Source of the DNA: Archivesica marissinica
Taxonomy: Eukaryota > Mollusca > Bivalvia > Venerida > Vesicomyidae
Direction: 5' to 3'
Length of the DNA: 64,000 bases
NCBI GenBank assembly: GCA_014843695.1
Contig: CM026390.1
Span: 97,396,210-97,460,209, forward strand
Shown: positions 11,237 to 23,200 of the stretch, piece after piece
Layout: every line of letters starts with the position of its first letter
How positions within the stretch are numbered: position 1 is the stretch's first letter
Program-made: the position numbers and the translations under genes
The notes under the pieces: model-generated
Databases searched by the model: none
Seen by the model: the letters and a program-made list of their open reading frames with translations, nothing else
What the model was told of the DNA's origin: nothing

Positions 11237-11445
11237 TTGTTCTGCGTAGCTGCTTTTAAACTTTTACCACAACCTATTTTCATACCTTCTTAAATTATAC
11301 TTTAACTACTCATACTTTTAACTTTTTTGCGGTTTTTGACGCGCAACATGTCTACGTCCCCGCGAGGGGTTCGACATTAAAGGAAGATAGATAGATAGAC
11401 GAGGACAAGGACACCACCGCCGTTTTTGTGTGTTCTAACAACATT

Positions 11446-12968
11446 AATGATTGGATCAATTACAGACCAATTTCACTCACATGTATTTGCTGCAAGCTTC
11501 TCGAACATATTATCTCAGTAATCATAATGTAATGTCACACCTAGAAAACAATAATATCCTCTATGATCTACAACATGGCTTTCGATCTTCCCGTTCCTGC
11601 GAATCACAGCTAATTTCATTTCTCCAAAACCTAACGGAATCTAACAACAAACATATTCAAACCGACGTCATCATTATGGATTTTGCGAAAGCATTTGACA
11701 AAGTTTCTCACCATCACCACCTCTACAAACTACAATTCTACGGTATCAATTGTAATGCTCTTCATTGGATATCTGACTTCTTGAGAGATAGGACCCAGGT
11801 AGTTGTCCTGGAAGGGGAAACATCAGACACTGTACCAGTCACATCCGGAGTACCCCAGAGCACTGGTCATGGGGCCTATCCTCTTTCTTATCTATATAAA
11901 CGACTTCCCGGAATACCTCAATCATAGTACCCTTAGGCTATTCGCAGATGACAGCATTATATATAGAGAAATTAACAACACTTCTGATGCAAAACTCTTA
12001 CAATCTGACCTAGAAGCTACTGGTAGGTGGGAGCAGGATTGGCTCATGAATTTTCACCCTGATAAATGTAATGTTCTAAATGTCACACAAAAAAGAAACC
12101 AAGTTAAATTTACATACAAACTTCACAACCACCCCCCTTGAAATTGTCAAACATGCAAAATATTTAGGCCTCACTTTACAGAATAATTTAAAATGGGATA
12201 AGCATATAAACTCTATAACAAGCAAAGCTAATCAGTCACTAGGATTCCTCCGCAGAAATTTAAAAGTCAACTCTACCAAAGTAAAAGACCATGCTTATAA
12301 AGCCCTCGTCAGACCCAAACTAGAATACTCCTCTTCTGTTTGGGACCCACATACCAAAAGCCAAATTAGTCAAATTGAGAAAGTACAACGCCGTGCAGCC
12401 CGCTATACATCCAACCGCTACCACAATACAAGTTATGTAACTGATATTCTCACTACCCTTAACTGGCCCACCTTGGAAATTCGAAGAATCCGTACCAGAC
12501 TCATCATGTTTTATAAGATCATACACCATGTAGTTGCCATTCAACCACCCTGTAATCTAATTATTCCTTCAGACCCCAGAACCAGACACAGTAATACCTA
12601 TACCTACAAACACATTCACGCAGCTAAAGACTCGTACAAATACTCTTTCTATCCTAGAGCCGTCACTCAGTGGAACATGCTACAGCCCACTATATATGCC
12701 GCAGACACAGTGGACGCCTTCAAGGCCCTGCTCTCTGTGTCTATCCTTACCCCAATATATTTTGCATAAATTGCCACAATTATGTGCACATAGTTTTATA
12801 TAAAAAAACACTTAAAAATATATCTAAAAATATGTCTATTCACTGTATCCTTTCTAGTGAGCACTTTCTGATCAAGCACTTAACAAACACTTTTTATTAC
12901 GGCGCCAGCACCTAATCTTCATAAGTGAAGGAGTGCTGTATAAACAAAGAAGAAGAAGAAAGAAGATT
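11446..12968 (+). mobile_element. LINE copy 2, 5'-truncated and frameshifted
   Basis: Begins in the middle of the RT domain (NYRPISLTCICCKLLEH), 46 bp after the GATA tail of copy 1. RT motifs: HGFRSSRSC, MDFAKAFDKVSH, SGVPQ, LFADDSIIY; the tail reads LGFLRRNLKV, QRRAARY. Frames break near 11860 (within the PQG...GP motif) and near 12100; the last frame ends at 12769. The 3' end is an AAGAAG-rich run at about 12948. It diverges clearly from copies 1 and 3, so it is a different subfamily. Confidence 0.87.
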
Positions 12969-13138
12969 GGCTCTCCTCCCCATTTGAACACATCGATTAA
13001 TAGTGGTGTATTAAAAGCTTCAAAAACATGTACATGATGCATTGAATATATGTAGTATTAGTCTTTGATGTTTTCAAAGAAATGTCTGCATAATCCACTG
13101 TCCAGTTTCAAAACTATAAACGAACAATGATTTGAGAG

Positions 13139-14965
13139 TTGCTAACTCAAATAAGGCTAGTGGTCCTGATCAAATTAAGCCAATCATACTTAAACCCCTC
13201 ACCTATCCTTGAAGTCTTATTCCAAAACGAAGGATCACTGCCGGCCCAGTGGAAGTCTTGTTTAATCATATTTTATTTGCTATTTTACATATACATTTGT
13301 ATAGTACATATAGACTTAACATTCATTATATGTGATAAAATGCAAAATGGGTTGGACAACAAGTTCTAGCAACATTAGTAAACTGCCCTCCCTAAGAAGA
13401 ATAAATGAATAATTGGCAATCAGACATTCTGCAAAGAAGCAAACAAATAAGGTGGAAGTCAGCAAATGTTGCTCCCATCTACAAAAAGGGGACAAGTCAA
13501 ATCCCGCCAACTATAGGCCTATCTCACTGACATGTGTTCTATGCAAGGTTCTAACATATAGTTTCCACCTCGATAGTAAAACACTTCACTAACCACAGTA
13601 TTGTGTACCATTTGCAGCATGGTTTTAGAGAAAAACGGTCATGTGTGACCCAATTAGCAATGCTAGTCAATGACTTGGTTACCTCTGTCTACAATAAGCA
13701 CCAGGTAGACCTCATCCTATTAGATTTCAGTAAGGCTTTCGACAAGGTCAATCACGAGAAAGTACTACTATAATGCATGATTATGGAGTCAGAGGTCAAA
13801 CATTAAGGTGGATTAAGAGTTTTCTAGATAATAGACCCCAGTCAGTTGTCCTTAATCGTATTAGTTCAGAGGCCATTCCGGTGTCCCCTGGAGTCCCACA
13901 GGGATCCGTACTTGGACCCCTGCTTTTCATAGCCTATATAAACGACCTCCCACAAAACATCAGTTCCAATGTCCGTATCTTTGCAGATGATACGGCAGTT
14001 TATCTATCACTGACATCTGCAAATGAATCGGTCACACCCCAAAACGATCTTAAGAAATTAGAAGAGTGGGAGTTGGAGTGGGGCATGGAATTTAACCCCT
14101 CCAAATGTCAAGTTATCCACGTCGCCAGTAGGAAACATCCTATTCCCTGTCAATATACACTCCATGGAGTCCTACTTGAGTCGGTCACCTCAGCCAAATA
14201 CCTTGGCGTGGATATCTCAAATAACCTGTCGTGGGACGCTCACATAAAAAGGTCAACTAAGAAAGTAAACCAAACATTAGGATTTCTACGTAGAAACCTC
14301 CAGGTTAAACCCGAACCCCTTAAGTCCATGGCTTACCAGACATTAGTGAGACTCCCAGCTGGAATATGGCTCAGAGATCTGGTCGCCCCATACCCACACA
14401 TTGATAGACCAAATTGAAGGTGTCCAGCGAAGATCAGCCCGCTGGATAAAGGCTGACTTCTATCGTACCTCTAGTGTTACAGACATGCTACATTCCCTAA
14501 ATCTACGCAGACTAGATCAACGGCGTATTGACAATATGTTATCCCTTATGTATAAAATTCATAATGATATAATTGTTGCTATCCCCATTGAAAATTACCT
14601 AGTTCCACTCTCCCGTCCTGCTCGTCATTGCCATTCCGTAAGCTATTGGTTAATTACAGCAACTACAGACTACTACAAGTTTTCCTTTTTTTCCAAGAAC
14701 AATCTACCATTGGAACCATCTCCCTCCTGACATTGTCCATCTCCCTGCCATAGAGCAATTCAATACGGCAGTTTGCCATATTGATCATGCCAGTCCCCTA
14801 GTTGTTCTGCGTAGCTGCTTTTAAACTTTTACCACAACTTATTTTTCATTACTTTCTTGTAATGCTTTTAACTACTCATAGTTTTAACTTCTTTGCAGTT
14901 TTTGACGCATAACATGTCTACATCCCCGCGAAGGGTTCGACATTAGAGGAAGATAGATAGATAGA
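13139..14965 (+). mobile_element. LINE copy 3, close relative of copy 1
   Basis: Matches copy 1 from about 9775 to its GATA tail, nearly identical by eye. It is 5'-truncated near 13150 and broken by an inserted 194-bp sequence (13258-13451), a missing A near 13484, a stop at 13771-13773 and frameshifts near 14345 and 14690. The open part 13773-14417 keeps SGVPQ/PGVPQGSVLGP and IFADDTAVYL, which shows what copy 1 has lost. The 3' end has CCCCGCGAAGGG and GATAGATAGATAG. Presence of two similar copies within 5 kb suggests a local duplication or a recently active subfamily. Confidence 0.87.
13249..13460. mobile_element. 194-bp insertion with 9-bp TSD inside LINE copy 3
   Basis: The LINE sequence GTGGAAGTC occurs once in copy 1 (9896-9904) but twice here, at 13249-13257 and 13452-13460, flanking 194 bp of unrelated AT-rich sequence (13258-13451). 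This is the footprint of an insertion with a 9-bp duplication. I see no clear terminal inverted repeats and no coding capacity, so the element type is unknown. Confidence 0.75.
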
Positions 14966-14969
14966 AATA

Positions 14970-16160
14970 GCACTAAGCAGAAGGTTAATATCAATGAAAT
15001 CATTTTAAAGTGATTTGTTTGTTTAATAAATTTCTGTTCTGCTGTGAAATGTACAGTGTAGTCTTTCGTATTTCAAAGTAGCTCTACCAAATAATAACAG
15101 ATTACCACTAACTGGATGATAAGCACATACATGTATTTCGTGAAATAGAACAATGTTTGGAGCATCATATTTATACAATTGAAAGAAAAAGTGATTAGCC
15201 AAATAAAAAGTCCCTGAGTACCGTAGGTGCATTAATCGTTCAATCTAGTTTTAAATATACTTAGATATGCAGAGTTTCGTAAGCCGATATTAAGTTATCG
15301 TGATGCAGTAGAAGAGGGTATAGGCTATATGAGTTACTATATAACTGGGCTCGCAGTACAAATGTAAGATAATTGTAGCTGTTCGGAGAGGGTAATCGGT
15401 AGTTTTGGCTATATACCGTGGACATTTATTCGAAATATTCGAGGAGAATGTTGTTTTGGGCTCTGCATTTCATTACAAATTTCGATGTTTCCGTCGCTCT
15501 GATAATGATTATATAACATATTTCTATTATTAGAGATTCTATTGATACATACCTTATAAACCTGGTAACTATACATGCTGCTTCAATTTGTAGTTGTTTT
15601 AATTATTGTTTTATATACGTAGTATACGATATGTAAACCTGATTAACATTTGATATATTTAAATTTGAGAGCTCATACTGAGATTAATATATATATATAT
15701 ACAATGTACATGGCATTTAATTACACCCATACTTTCGTGTTTTATGATAAATTTCACTGCCCACACATGGAAGGACCAATTACTTACTATGGTGATCCAT
15801 CTTGTGACCTAGCCCATTTGTGTGTCAATCTTTGCATTCTTGTTGGCTTATCAGTCTGATTTGATGAGAATAGCATAACTTCATCACCGTTAGGGTTAAG
15901 AATGACGAGCCACTGATTGGACAATTGGTTAATATTTCTGATAACGTGGTTCAATGTAGTTTAAATGTGCAGGTATTTATTATCGTCAGACGAAACGGCA
16001 ATTGAACTACCGTATGAGAAAGGCCTTTGTTACACTAAGTAGATAATCTGCCATATCATTAGCATAATTATATTAGAACTAAAGCGGACCAAAGGCTAAC
16101 AGTCTAACCGTTGGTTTACGGTTACGGAACACCAGCTGTGATATTACATATATTAGAAGT
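14970..16160. other. no gene recognised
   Basis: AT-rich DNA with a short (TA)n run near 15688-15703. Open frames here are short and show no domain or splice context. Confidence 0.35.
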
Positions 16161-16164
16161 TCCA

Positions 16165-16450
16165 GATCCTAGACATACGGAATGTTTCCGATTAGACAGA
16201 TTAAGAATTGGAGAAGTCCAGTGTTGATTCCATATTGCTTAAGCTTAAGCAAGGGGCCACGGTGCCATACTCTGTAAAAAGCCTTAGAAATATCGCACAC
16301 AAGTATGCATGCTGTCGAAAGTTTCACAGAGTTGATGATAAATGTAACATTTGGTATACGGTTGAATATCTGTGCGTAGTTAGATGGGTTGTTCCTACTA
16401 CGTTTTTTAAGAGGCATAACGTTCGCGTATTCCATGCGTTAGGAAATACA
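16165..16450 (-). pseudogene. LINE RT fragment
   Basis: The minus-strand frame carries NNPSNY, then CDISKAFYRVWHRG and LLKLKQYGI, matching the catalytic segment of non-LTR reverse transcriptases (canonical CDISKAFDRVWHRGL). The second D of the motif reads Y and part of the fingers region is missing. A short remnant with no flanking LINE sequence recognised. Confidence 0.75.
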
Positions 16451-16659
16451 TGTACACCATCACGAATTGACTTATTAAATAAAATATATAGATGCCGATT
16501 TATTAAGTCACGTGTTTCTTTCAGCGTTCTATGACCTATTTCATCTGATTTGTCGGTCACCACAAACTATTTTATTCAAAATAAGTATCGCTTATTTCAG
16601 TAAGTGTAGTTAGTTTAATCATATTTTGCATACACTGTACATTGTAAACATAATTGTAG

Positions 16660-16745
16660 CTATGTATTATTAATATTGAATTGGTTGTGTGCAGATATCT
16701 GATCAATTCTGGAAACAGATCGAAACAGTACTCTAAACAGGCTGT
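16660..16745 (-). CDS. possible last exon of the minus-strand gene
   Basis: A phase-compatible open stretch (DSLFRVLFRSVSRIDQI...) after a weak acceptor (TTGTAAAG) would close the gene at TAG 16660-16662. The acceptor lacks a pyrimidine tract and another frame here is also open, so this is tentative. Confidence 0.25.
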
Positions 16746-16877
16746 CTTTACAATATCGGTTATATAATAACTATCATTTCCATTAGTTTCAATACGCAAT
16801 GTGTGATAATTATATAACTGTTGTTATTATTTTAAGCACCCGTTAACCGTTTTACAATATAGTTTAGGGTTATTATT

Positions 16878-16955
16878 GTGTGGCGTCCGTAGTCCAATGG
16901 TAGAGCGTCGGATTTGGAATCGAACGGTCCGGGTTCGATACTCAGTCAATAATAA
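16878..16955 (+). mobile_element. tRNA-derived SINE head fragment
   Basis: GGCGTCCGTAGTCCAATGG ... GGTTCGATACTC repeats the A-box/B-box head of the SINE at 3998 almost exactly; the body and tail are missing. It is not a tRNA gene, because the anticodon and acceptor stems do not close. Confidence 0.7.
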
Positions 16956-17184
16956 TCAGCAATCGATCTATTAAACAATATCCACGACGAATCCTCTTAA
17001 ATAGCATGCACATCTGGTGCATAATGGTAAGTAACAACATAAAGGAACATGTTAACATTGCCCACACCTTGGCTTAGCATCATAAAAAAATAATCTGGAA
17101 AGGAAATCCTTAATTTTAGAAAATCAGTTTAGTTTCGCCGGTCAACTTTTAAGATATTGTAAACTACTTTTTTGTCAAACCTAC

Positions 17185-17258
17185 CTGATATCTTATATTC
17201 TGACAATTCTGCTTTGAGTAAACGGAATACACGGTGCCCCTTAAAATTGTAAGGAACA
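17185..17258 (-). CDS. exon 10 of the minus-strand gene
   Basis: CTTGTTCCAG| then (S)VPYNFKGHRVFRLLKAELSE... to YKIS, ending ATCAG|GTAGGT (phase 1), so at least one more exon follows at lower coordinates. Confidence 0.8.
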
Positions 17259-20200
17259 CTGGAACAAGACTAACAGAATCATCAGCAGTGTACCAACGTA
17301 CCATGTCTGTTTCGGACACTAAACGACGTCCTTGGGAATAGCGACAAACACAGCAGCTCAATTGCAAATGTTTACATCTTTAATCAGTTCATGAAATACA
17401 TAATTTCCCAAATTCGTATCTATCCTGTTCTATTCTAGTTCTGGCCTTAATCTACTTCTTTATAAATATTCTCTTATCTCTCTATAGTCTACATCTTCTC
17501 TGCTATCCGAGAGGCTTATATCTTTCTATATCCTCCCAAATATCTCCAGGTAACAGATAGGTACATAATGATCAGCGAATCTTGGATGATAAGAACTACC
17601 TATTCCAAGTACCCATCCAATCAGTGTACACCTGTTTTGTATCTGTGCGATATAACCTCATTTAGATTTAAAGAGAAAAAAGAGACAGATAAAGGATAAG
17701 GGAAAACACTCCATCGGAATTTACTACTGCCTCTGAGGTCTACTCCATACACAGAATAAGAGACACTGAGAGAAACACAACAAAAAAGACTTATTGAAGT
17801 AACAGAAAGGACTATACGAATCGAGAGTCCAAGATACAAGGTATCTACTGGGACTATAATATGGTGAATATGACAGCAGTACTGAAAATGAGAAATTGAT
17901 TCCTAAATATGTACCTCCATACAGAAGACCAGTACCTACCTGTAAGGAGACCGGTGCATCCAATCAACGACTCGTGCGTTGTTTGTGAGGGTCAATGTAG
18001 CTGTACAAGTGGTAGATCAACTATAATTATTTGTGGTACTGTTATTGCATCACATGGAATAATGAACACATATATGGAGGCTGGAGTGGATGATGGATAT
18101 TTATAATATACATGTATCACAACTATATGAAATCAATAATTACAGTTTAATAATAAATGATATCACAGACATGCATACATGTTTTATAAAACTGAACAAA
18201 TGAAGTATTTCAAATATGTTTTTGTAGAGATCTGTCAACCACAACTTTGCCAATTATATCATACACTAACTACATTTTGGGTTATGTGTTATCTTTATAT
18301 TTTCATTATTATAAGAAAAAGACAAATATGTGATTGTTGTCATAGATACTTTGAAAACAAATACACAACATTAGTAGTTCTAGTTTTATAGGATCCAGCA
18401 TTCTTCTTATGATCTCTTCATATTCACAAGTTCAGTACAGTCATTGACAAGGCTAACACAGGTGATGATATCAGTTGTATGGAAACAGCTTGGTAGCTAA
18501 AGGCCACACGATTTCTGAAACAAGAAATTTGCTAAATACACATGTATCAAGTTTGATAGAGATGAACACTAATTAATTTTAAGAGAAATATTTTCTTGGA
18601 AGATTTTCTCCCATCATATATTCCTATTGCATCATATAAAAATTATTTCAAATTAATATTTAAACACTAAGTTTGTACTATCATTTTTTTAATCTTCACT
18701 TGTCTTAATATTCACAAACATCTCTTTAATGTCATGGTTATCTTACTTACCACTTGCCAGCGTAATATCAAATGGTTTGTCATACATGTCCAAATATTCT
18801 TCAGGCAGAATCATGGTGGAGTTATTTTCTTCTAGTAAGTAGCGAAGATGAGCTAAAATAGAGTAGTTTGAGGACAATAAGTTCTGGACATTTGTCTGTA
18901 GTAGGGCTATATTCATGGACTATTGCCCTATTATTAACACAGGCCTTCTGTCTGTATTGGGTCTATTTACCTGGAGTATTGCACTATAATTAATAACTAC
19001 TAATAGCTTCCAGATATTGGAATATAACTTCATGAACTTTCGAATTTTACACTTATACCTTTTTCAGCAATGTGTTGTTTATTTGAGTTTTTTTTATTTA
19101 TAAATTGCCATTTTTATATTCGAATATGATCTTAAGAATCGAATATTCGGATGTTCATTGGAAATCAACAGGAGGTAATGATAGATACATTTTACATTGT
19201 TGGAGAAGTAGAACTTAAAGCAATGCTAGATACATTTTACATTGTTGGAGAAGTAGAACTTAAAGCAATGCTAGATACAGTTTACATTGTTGGAGAAGTA
19301 GAACAGGAAGTAATGATAGATAAGTTTACATTGTTGGAGAAGTAGAACAGGAGGTAATGATAGATACAGTTTACATTGTTGGAGAAGTAGAACTTAAAGC
19401 AATGCTAGATACAGTTTACATTGTTGGAGAAGTAGAACTGAAAGCAATGCTAGATACAGTTTACATTGTTGGAGAAGTAGAACAGAAAGCAATGCTAAAT
19501 ACAGTTTACATTGTTGGAGAAGTAGAACAGGAGGTAATGATAGATACAGTTTACATTGTTGGGGAAGTAGAACTTAAAGCAATGCTAGATACAGTTTACA
19601 TTGTTGGAGAAGTAGAACAGGAGGTAATGATAGATACAGTTTACATTGTTGGAGAAGTAGAACAGAAAGCAATGATAGATACAGTTTACATTGTTGGAGA
19701 AGTAGAACTTAAAGCAATGCTAGATACAGTTTACATTGTTGGAGAAGTAGAACAGGAGGTAATGATAGATACAGTTTACATTGTTGGAGAAGTAGAACTT
19801 AAAGCAATGATAGATACAGTTTACATTGTTGGAGAAGTAGAACTGAAAGCAATGCTAGATACAGTTTACATTGTTGGAGAAGTAGAACTGGAAGCAATGC
19901 TAAATACAGTTTACATTGTTGGAGAAGTAGAACAGGAGGTAATGATAGATACAGTTTACATTGTTGGGGAAGTAGAACTTAAAGCAATGCTAGATACAGT
20001 TTACATTGTTGGAGAAGTAGAACAGGAGGTAATGATAGATACAGTTTACATTGTTGGAGAAGTAGAACAGAAAGCAATGATAGATACAGTTTACATTGTT
20101 GGAGAAGTAGAACTTAAAGCAATGATAGATACAGTTTACATTGTTGGAGAAGTAGAACTTAAAGCAATGATAGATACAGTTTACATTGTTGGAGAAGTAG

Positions 20201-23200
20201 AACTTAAAGCAATGATAGATACAGTTTACATTGTTGGAGAAGTAGAACATAAAGCAATGATAGATACAGTTTACATTGTTGGAGAAGTAGAACAGAGGAA
20301 TGATAGATACAGTTTACATTGTTGGAGAAGTAGAACAGAAAGCAATGATAGATACAGTTTACATTGTTGGAGAAGTAGAACAGAAAGCAATGCTAGATAC
20401 AGTTTACATTGTTGGAGAAGTAGAACTGAAAGCAATGCTATATACAGTTTACATTGTTGGAGAAGTAGAACAGGAAGTAATGATAGATACAGTTTACATT
20501 GTTGGAGAAGTAGAACAGGAAGCAATGATAACTACAGTTTACATTGTTGGAGAAGTAGAACTTAAAGCAATGATAGATACAGTTTACATTGTTGGAGAAG
20601 TAGAACTTAAAGCAATGATAGATACAGTTTATATTGTTGGAGAAGTAGAACTTAAAGCAATGATAGATACAGTTTACATTGTTGGAGAAGTAGAACTTAA
20701 AGCAATGATAGATACAGTTTACATTGTTGGAGAAGTAGAACAGAAAGCAATGAGATATACAGTTTACATTGTTGGAGAAGTAGAACAGGGGGTAATGATA
20801 GATACAGTTTACATTGTTGGAGAAGTAGAACAGGGGGTAATGATAGATACAGTTTACATTGTTGGAGAAGTAGAACTTAAAGCAATGATAGATACAGTTT
20901 ACATTGTTGGAGAAGTAGAACAGGAAGCAATGATAGATACAGTTTACATTGTTGGAGAAGTAGAACTTAAAGCAATGATAGATACAGTTTACATTGTTGG
21001 AGAAGTAGAACAGAAAGCAATGATAGATACAGTTTACATTGTTGGAGAAGTAGAACAGAAAGCAATGCTAGATACAGTTTACATTGTTGGAGAAGTAGAA
21101 CTGAAAGCAATGCTAGATACAGTTTACATTGTTGGAGAAGTAGAACAGGGGTAATGATAGATACAGTTTACATTGTTGGAGAAGTAGAACAGGAGGTAAT
21201 GATAGATATAGTTTACATTGTTGGAGAAGTAGAACTTAAAGCAATGATAGATACAGTTTACATTGTTGGAGAAGTAGAACTTAAAGCAATGATAGATACA
21301 GTTTACATTGTTGGAGAAGTAGAACTTAAAGCAATGATAGATACAGTTTACATTGTTGGAGAAGTAGAACTTAAAGCAATGATAGATACAGTTTACATTG
21401 TTGGAGAAGTAGAACTTAAAGCAATGATAGATACAGTTTACATTGTTGGAGAAGTAGAACAGGGGGTAATGATAGATACAGTTTACATTGTTGGAGAAGT
21501 AGAACAGGGGGTAATGATAGATACAGTTTACATTGTTGGAGAAGTAGAACAGGGGGTAATGATAGATACAGTTTACATTGTTGGAGAAGTAGAACAGGGG
21601 GTAATGATAGATACAGTTTACATTGTTGGAGAAGTAGAACAGGGGGTAATGATAGATACAGTTTACATTGTTGGAGAAGTAGAACAGGGGGTAATGATAG
21701 ATACAGTTTACATTGTTGGAGAAGTAGAACTTAAAGCAATGATAGATACAGTTTACATTGTTGGAGAAGTAGAACAGGGGGTAATGATAGATACAGTTTA
21801 CATTGTTGGAGAAGTAGAACAGGGGGTAATGATAGATACAGTTTACATTGTTGGAGAAGTAGAACAGGGGGTAATGATAGATACAGTTTACATTGTTGGA
21901 GAAGTAGAACAGGGGTAATGATAGATACAGTTTACATTGTTGGAGAAGTAGAACAGGGGGTAATGATAGATACAGTTTACATTGTTGGAGAAGTAGAACA
22001 GGGGGTAATGATAGATACAGTTTACATTGTTGGAGAAGTAGAACTTAAAGCAATGCTAGATACAGTTTACATTGTTGGAGAAGTAGAACTTAAAGCAATG
22101 CTAGATACAGTTTACATTGTTGGAGAAGTAGAACAGGGGGTAATGATAGATACAGTTTACATTGTTGGAGAAGTAGAACAGGGGGTAATGATAGATACAG
22201 TTTACATTGTTGGAGAAGTAGAACTTAAAGCAATGATAGATACAGTTTACATTGTTGGGGAAGTAGAACTTAAAGCAATGCTAGATACAGTTTACATTGT
22301 TGGAGAAGTAGAACAGAAAGCAATGCTAGATACAGTTTACATTGTTGGAGAAGTAGAACAGAAAGCAATGATAGATACAGTTTACATTGTTGGAGAAGTA
22401 GAACAGGGGGTAATGATATATACAGTTTACATTGTTGGAGAAGTAGAACAGAAAGCAATGCTAGATACAGTTTACATTGTTGGAGAAGTAGAACAGAAAG
22501 TAATGATAGATACAGTTTACATTGTTGGAGAAGTAGAACAGAAAGCAATGATAGATACAGTTTACATTGTTGGAGAAGTAGAACAGGGGGTAATGATAGA
22601 TACAGTTTACATTGTTGGAGAAGTAGAACAGGGGGTAATGATAGATACAGTTTACATTGTTGGAGAAGTAGAACAGGGGGTAATGATAGATACAGTTTAC
22701 ATTGTTGGAGAAGTAGAACAAAGCAATGATAGATACAGTTTACATTGTTGGAGAAGTAGAACAGAAAGCAATGATAGATACAGTTTACATTGTTGGAGAA
22801 GTAGAACAGGGGGTAATGATAGATACAGTTTACATTGTTGGAGAAGTAGAACTTAAAGCAATGATAGATACAGTTTACATTGTTGGAGAAGTAGAACTTA
22901 AAGCAATGATAGATACAGTTTACATTGTTGGAGAAGTAGAACTTAAAGCAATGATAGATACAGTTTACATTGTTGGAGAAGTAGAACAGGGGGTAATGAT
23001 AGATACAGTTTACATTGTTGGAGAAGTAGAACAGGGGGTAATGATAGATACAGTTTACATTGTTGGAGAAGTAGAACTTAAAGCAATGATAGATACAGTT
23101 TACATTGTTGGAGAAGTAGAACTTAAAGCAATGCTAGATACAGTTTACATTGTTGGAGAAGTAGAACAGGGGGTAATGATAGATACAGTTTACATTGTTG

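Larger units (their letters stand above)
8145..11400 (+). mobile_element. LINE copy 1 (EEP endonuclease + reverse transcriptase)
   Basis: A nearly complete ORF2 of a non-LTR retrotransposon of the CR1/jockey type, with an endonuclease frame (8145-9297), an RT frame (9287-10597) and the same frame continuing (10598-11236). The 3' UTR ends in a hairpin (CCCCGCGAGGGG at 11358-11369) and a GATA microsatellite (11385-11398). Two lesions silence it: a frameshift near 9290 and an in-frame TAA at 10595-10597 where copy 3 has TAT. The 5' end is probably truncated near 8145, because an in-frame stop precedes it and no ORF1 is visible. Clade naming is inference from motifs. Confidence 0.9.

Noticed and set aside
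16572..16799. Alternative frame (TDIVKTACLEYCFDLFPEL) as an exon
   Set aside because: Looks protein-like, but no acceptor gives phase 1 from exon 10 and no GT donor follows; kept only as an alternative to the tentative last exon.
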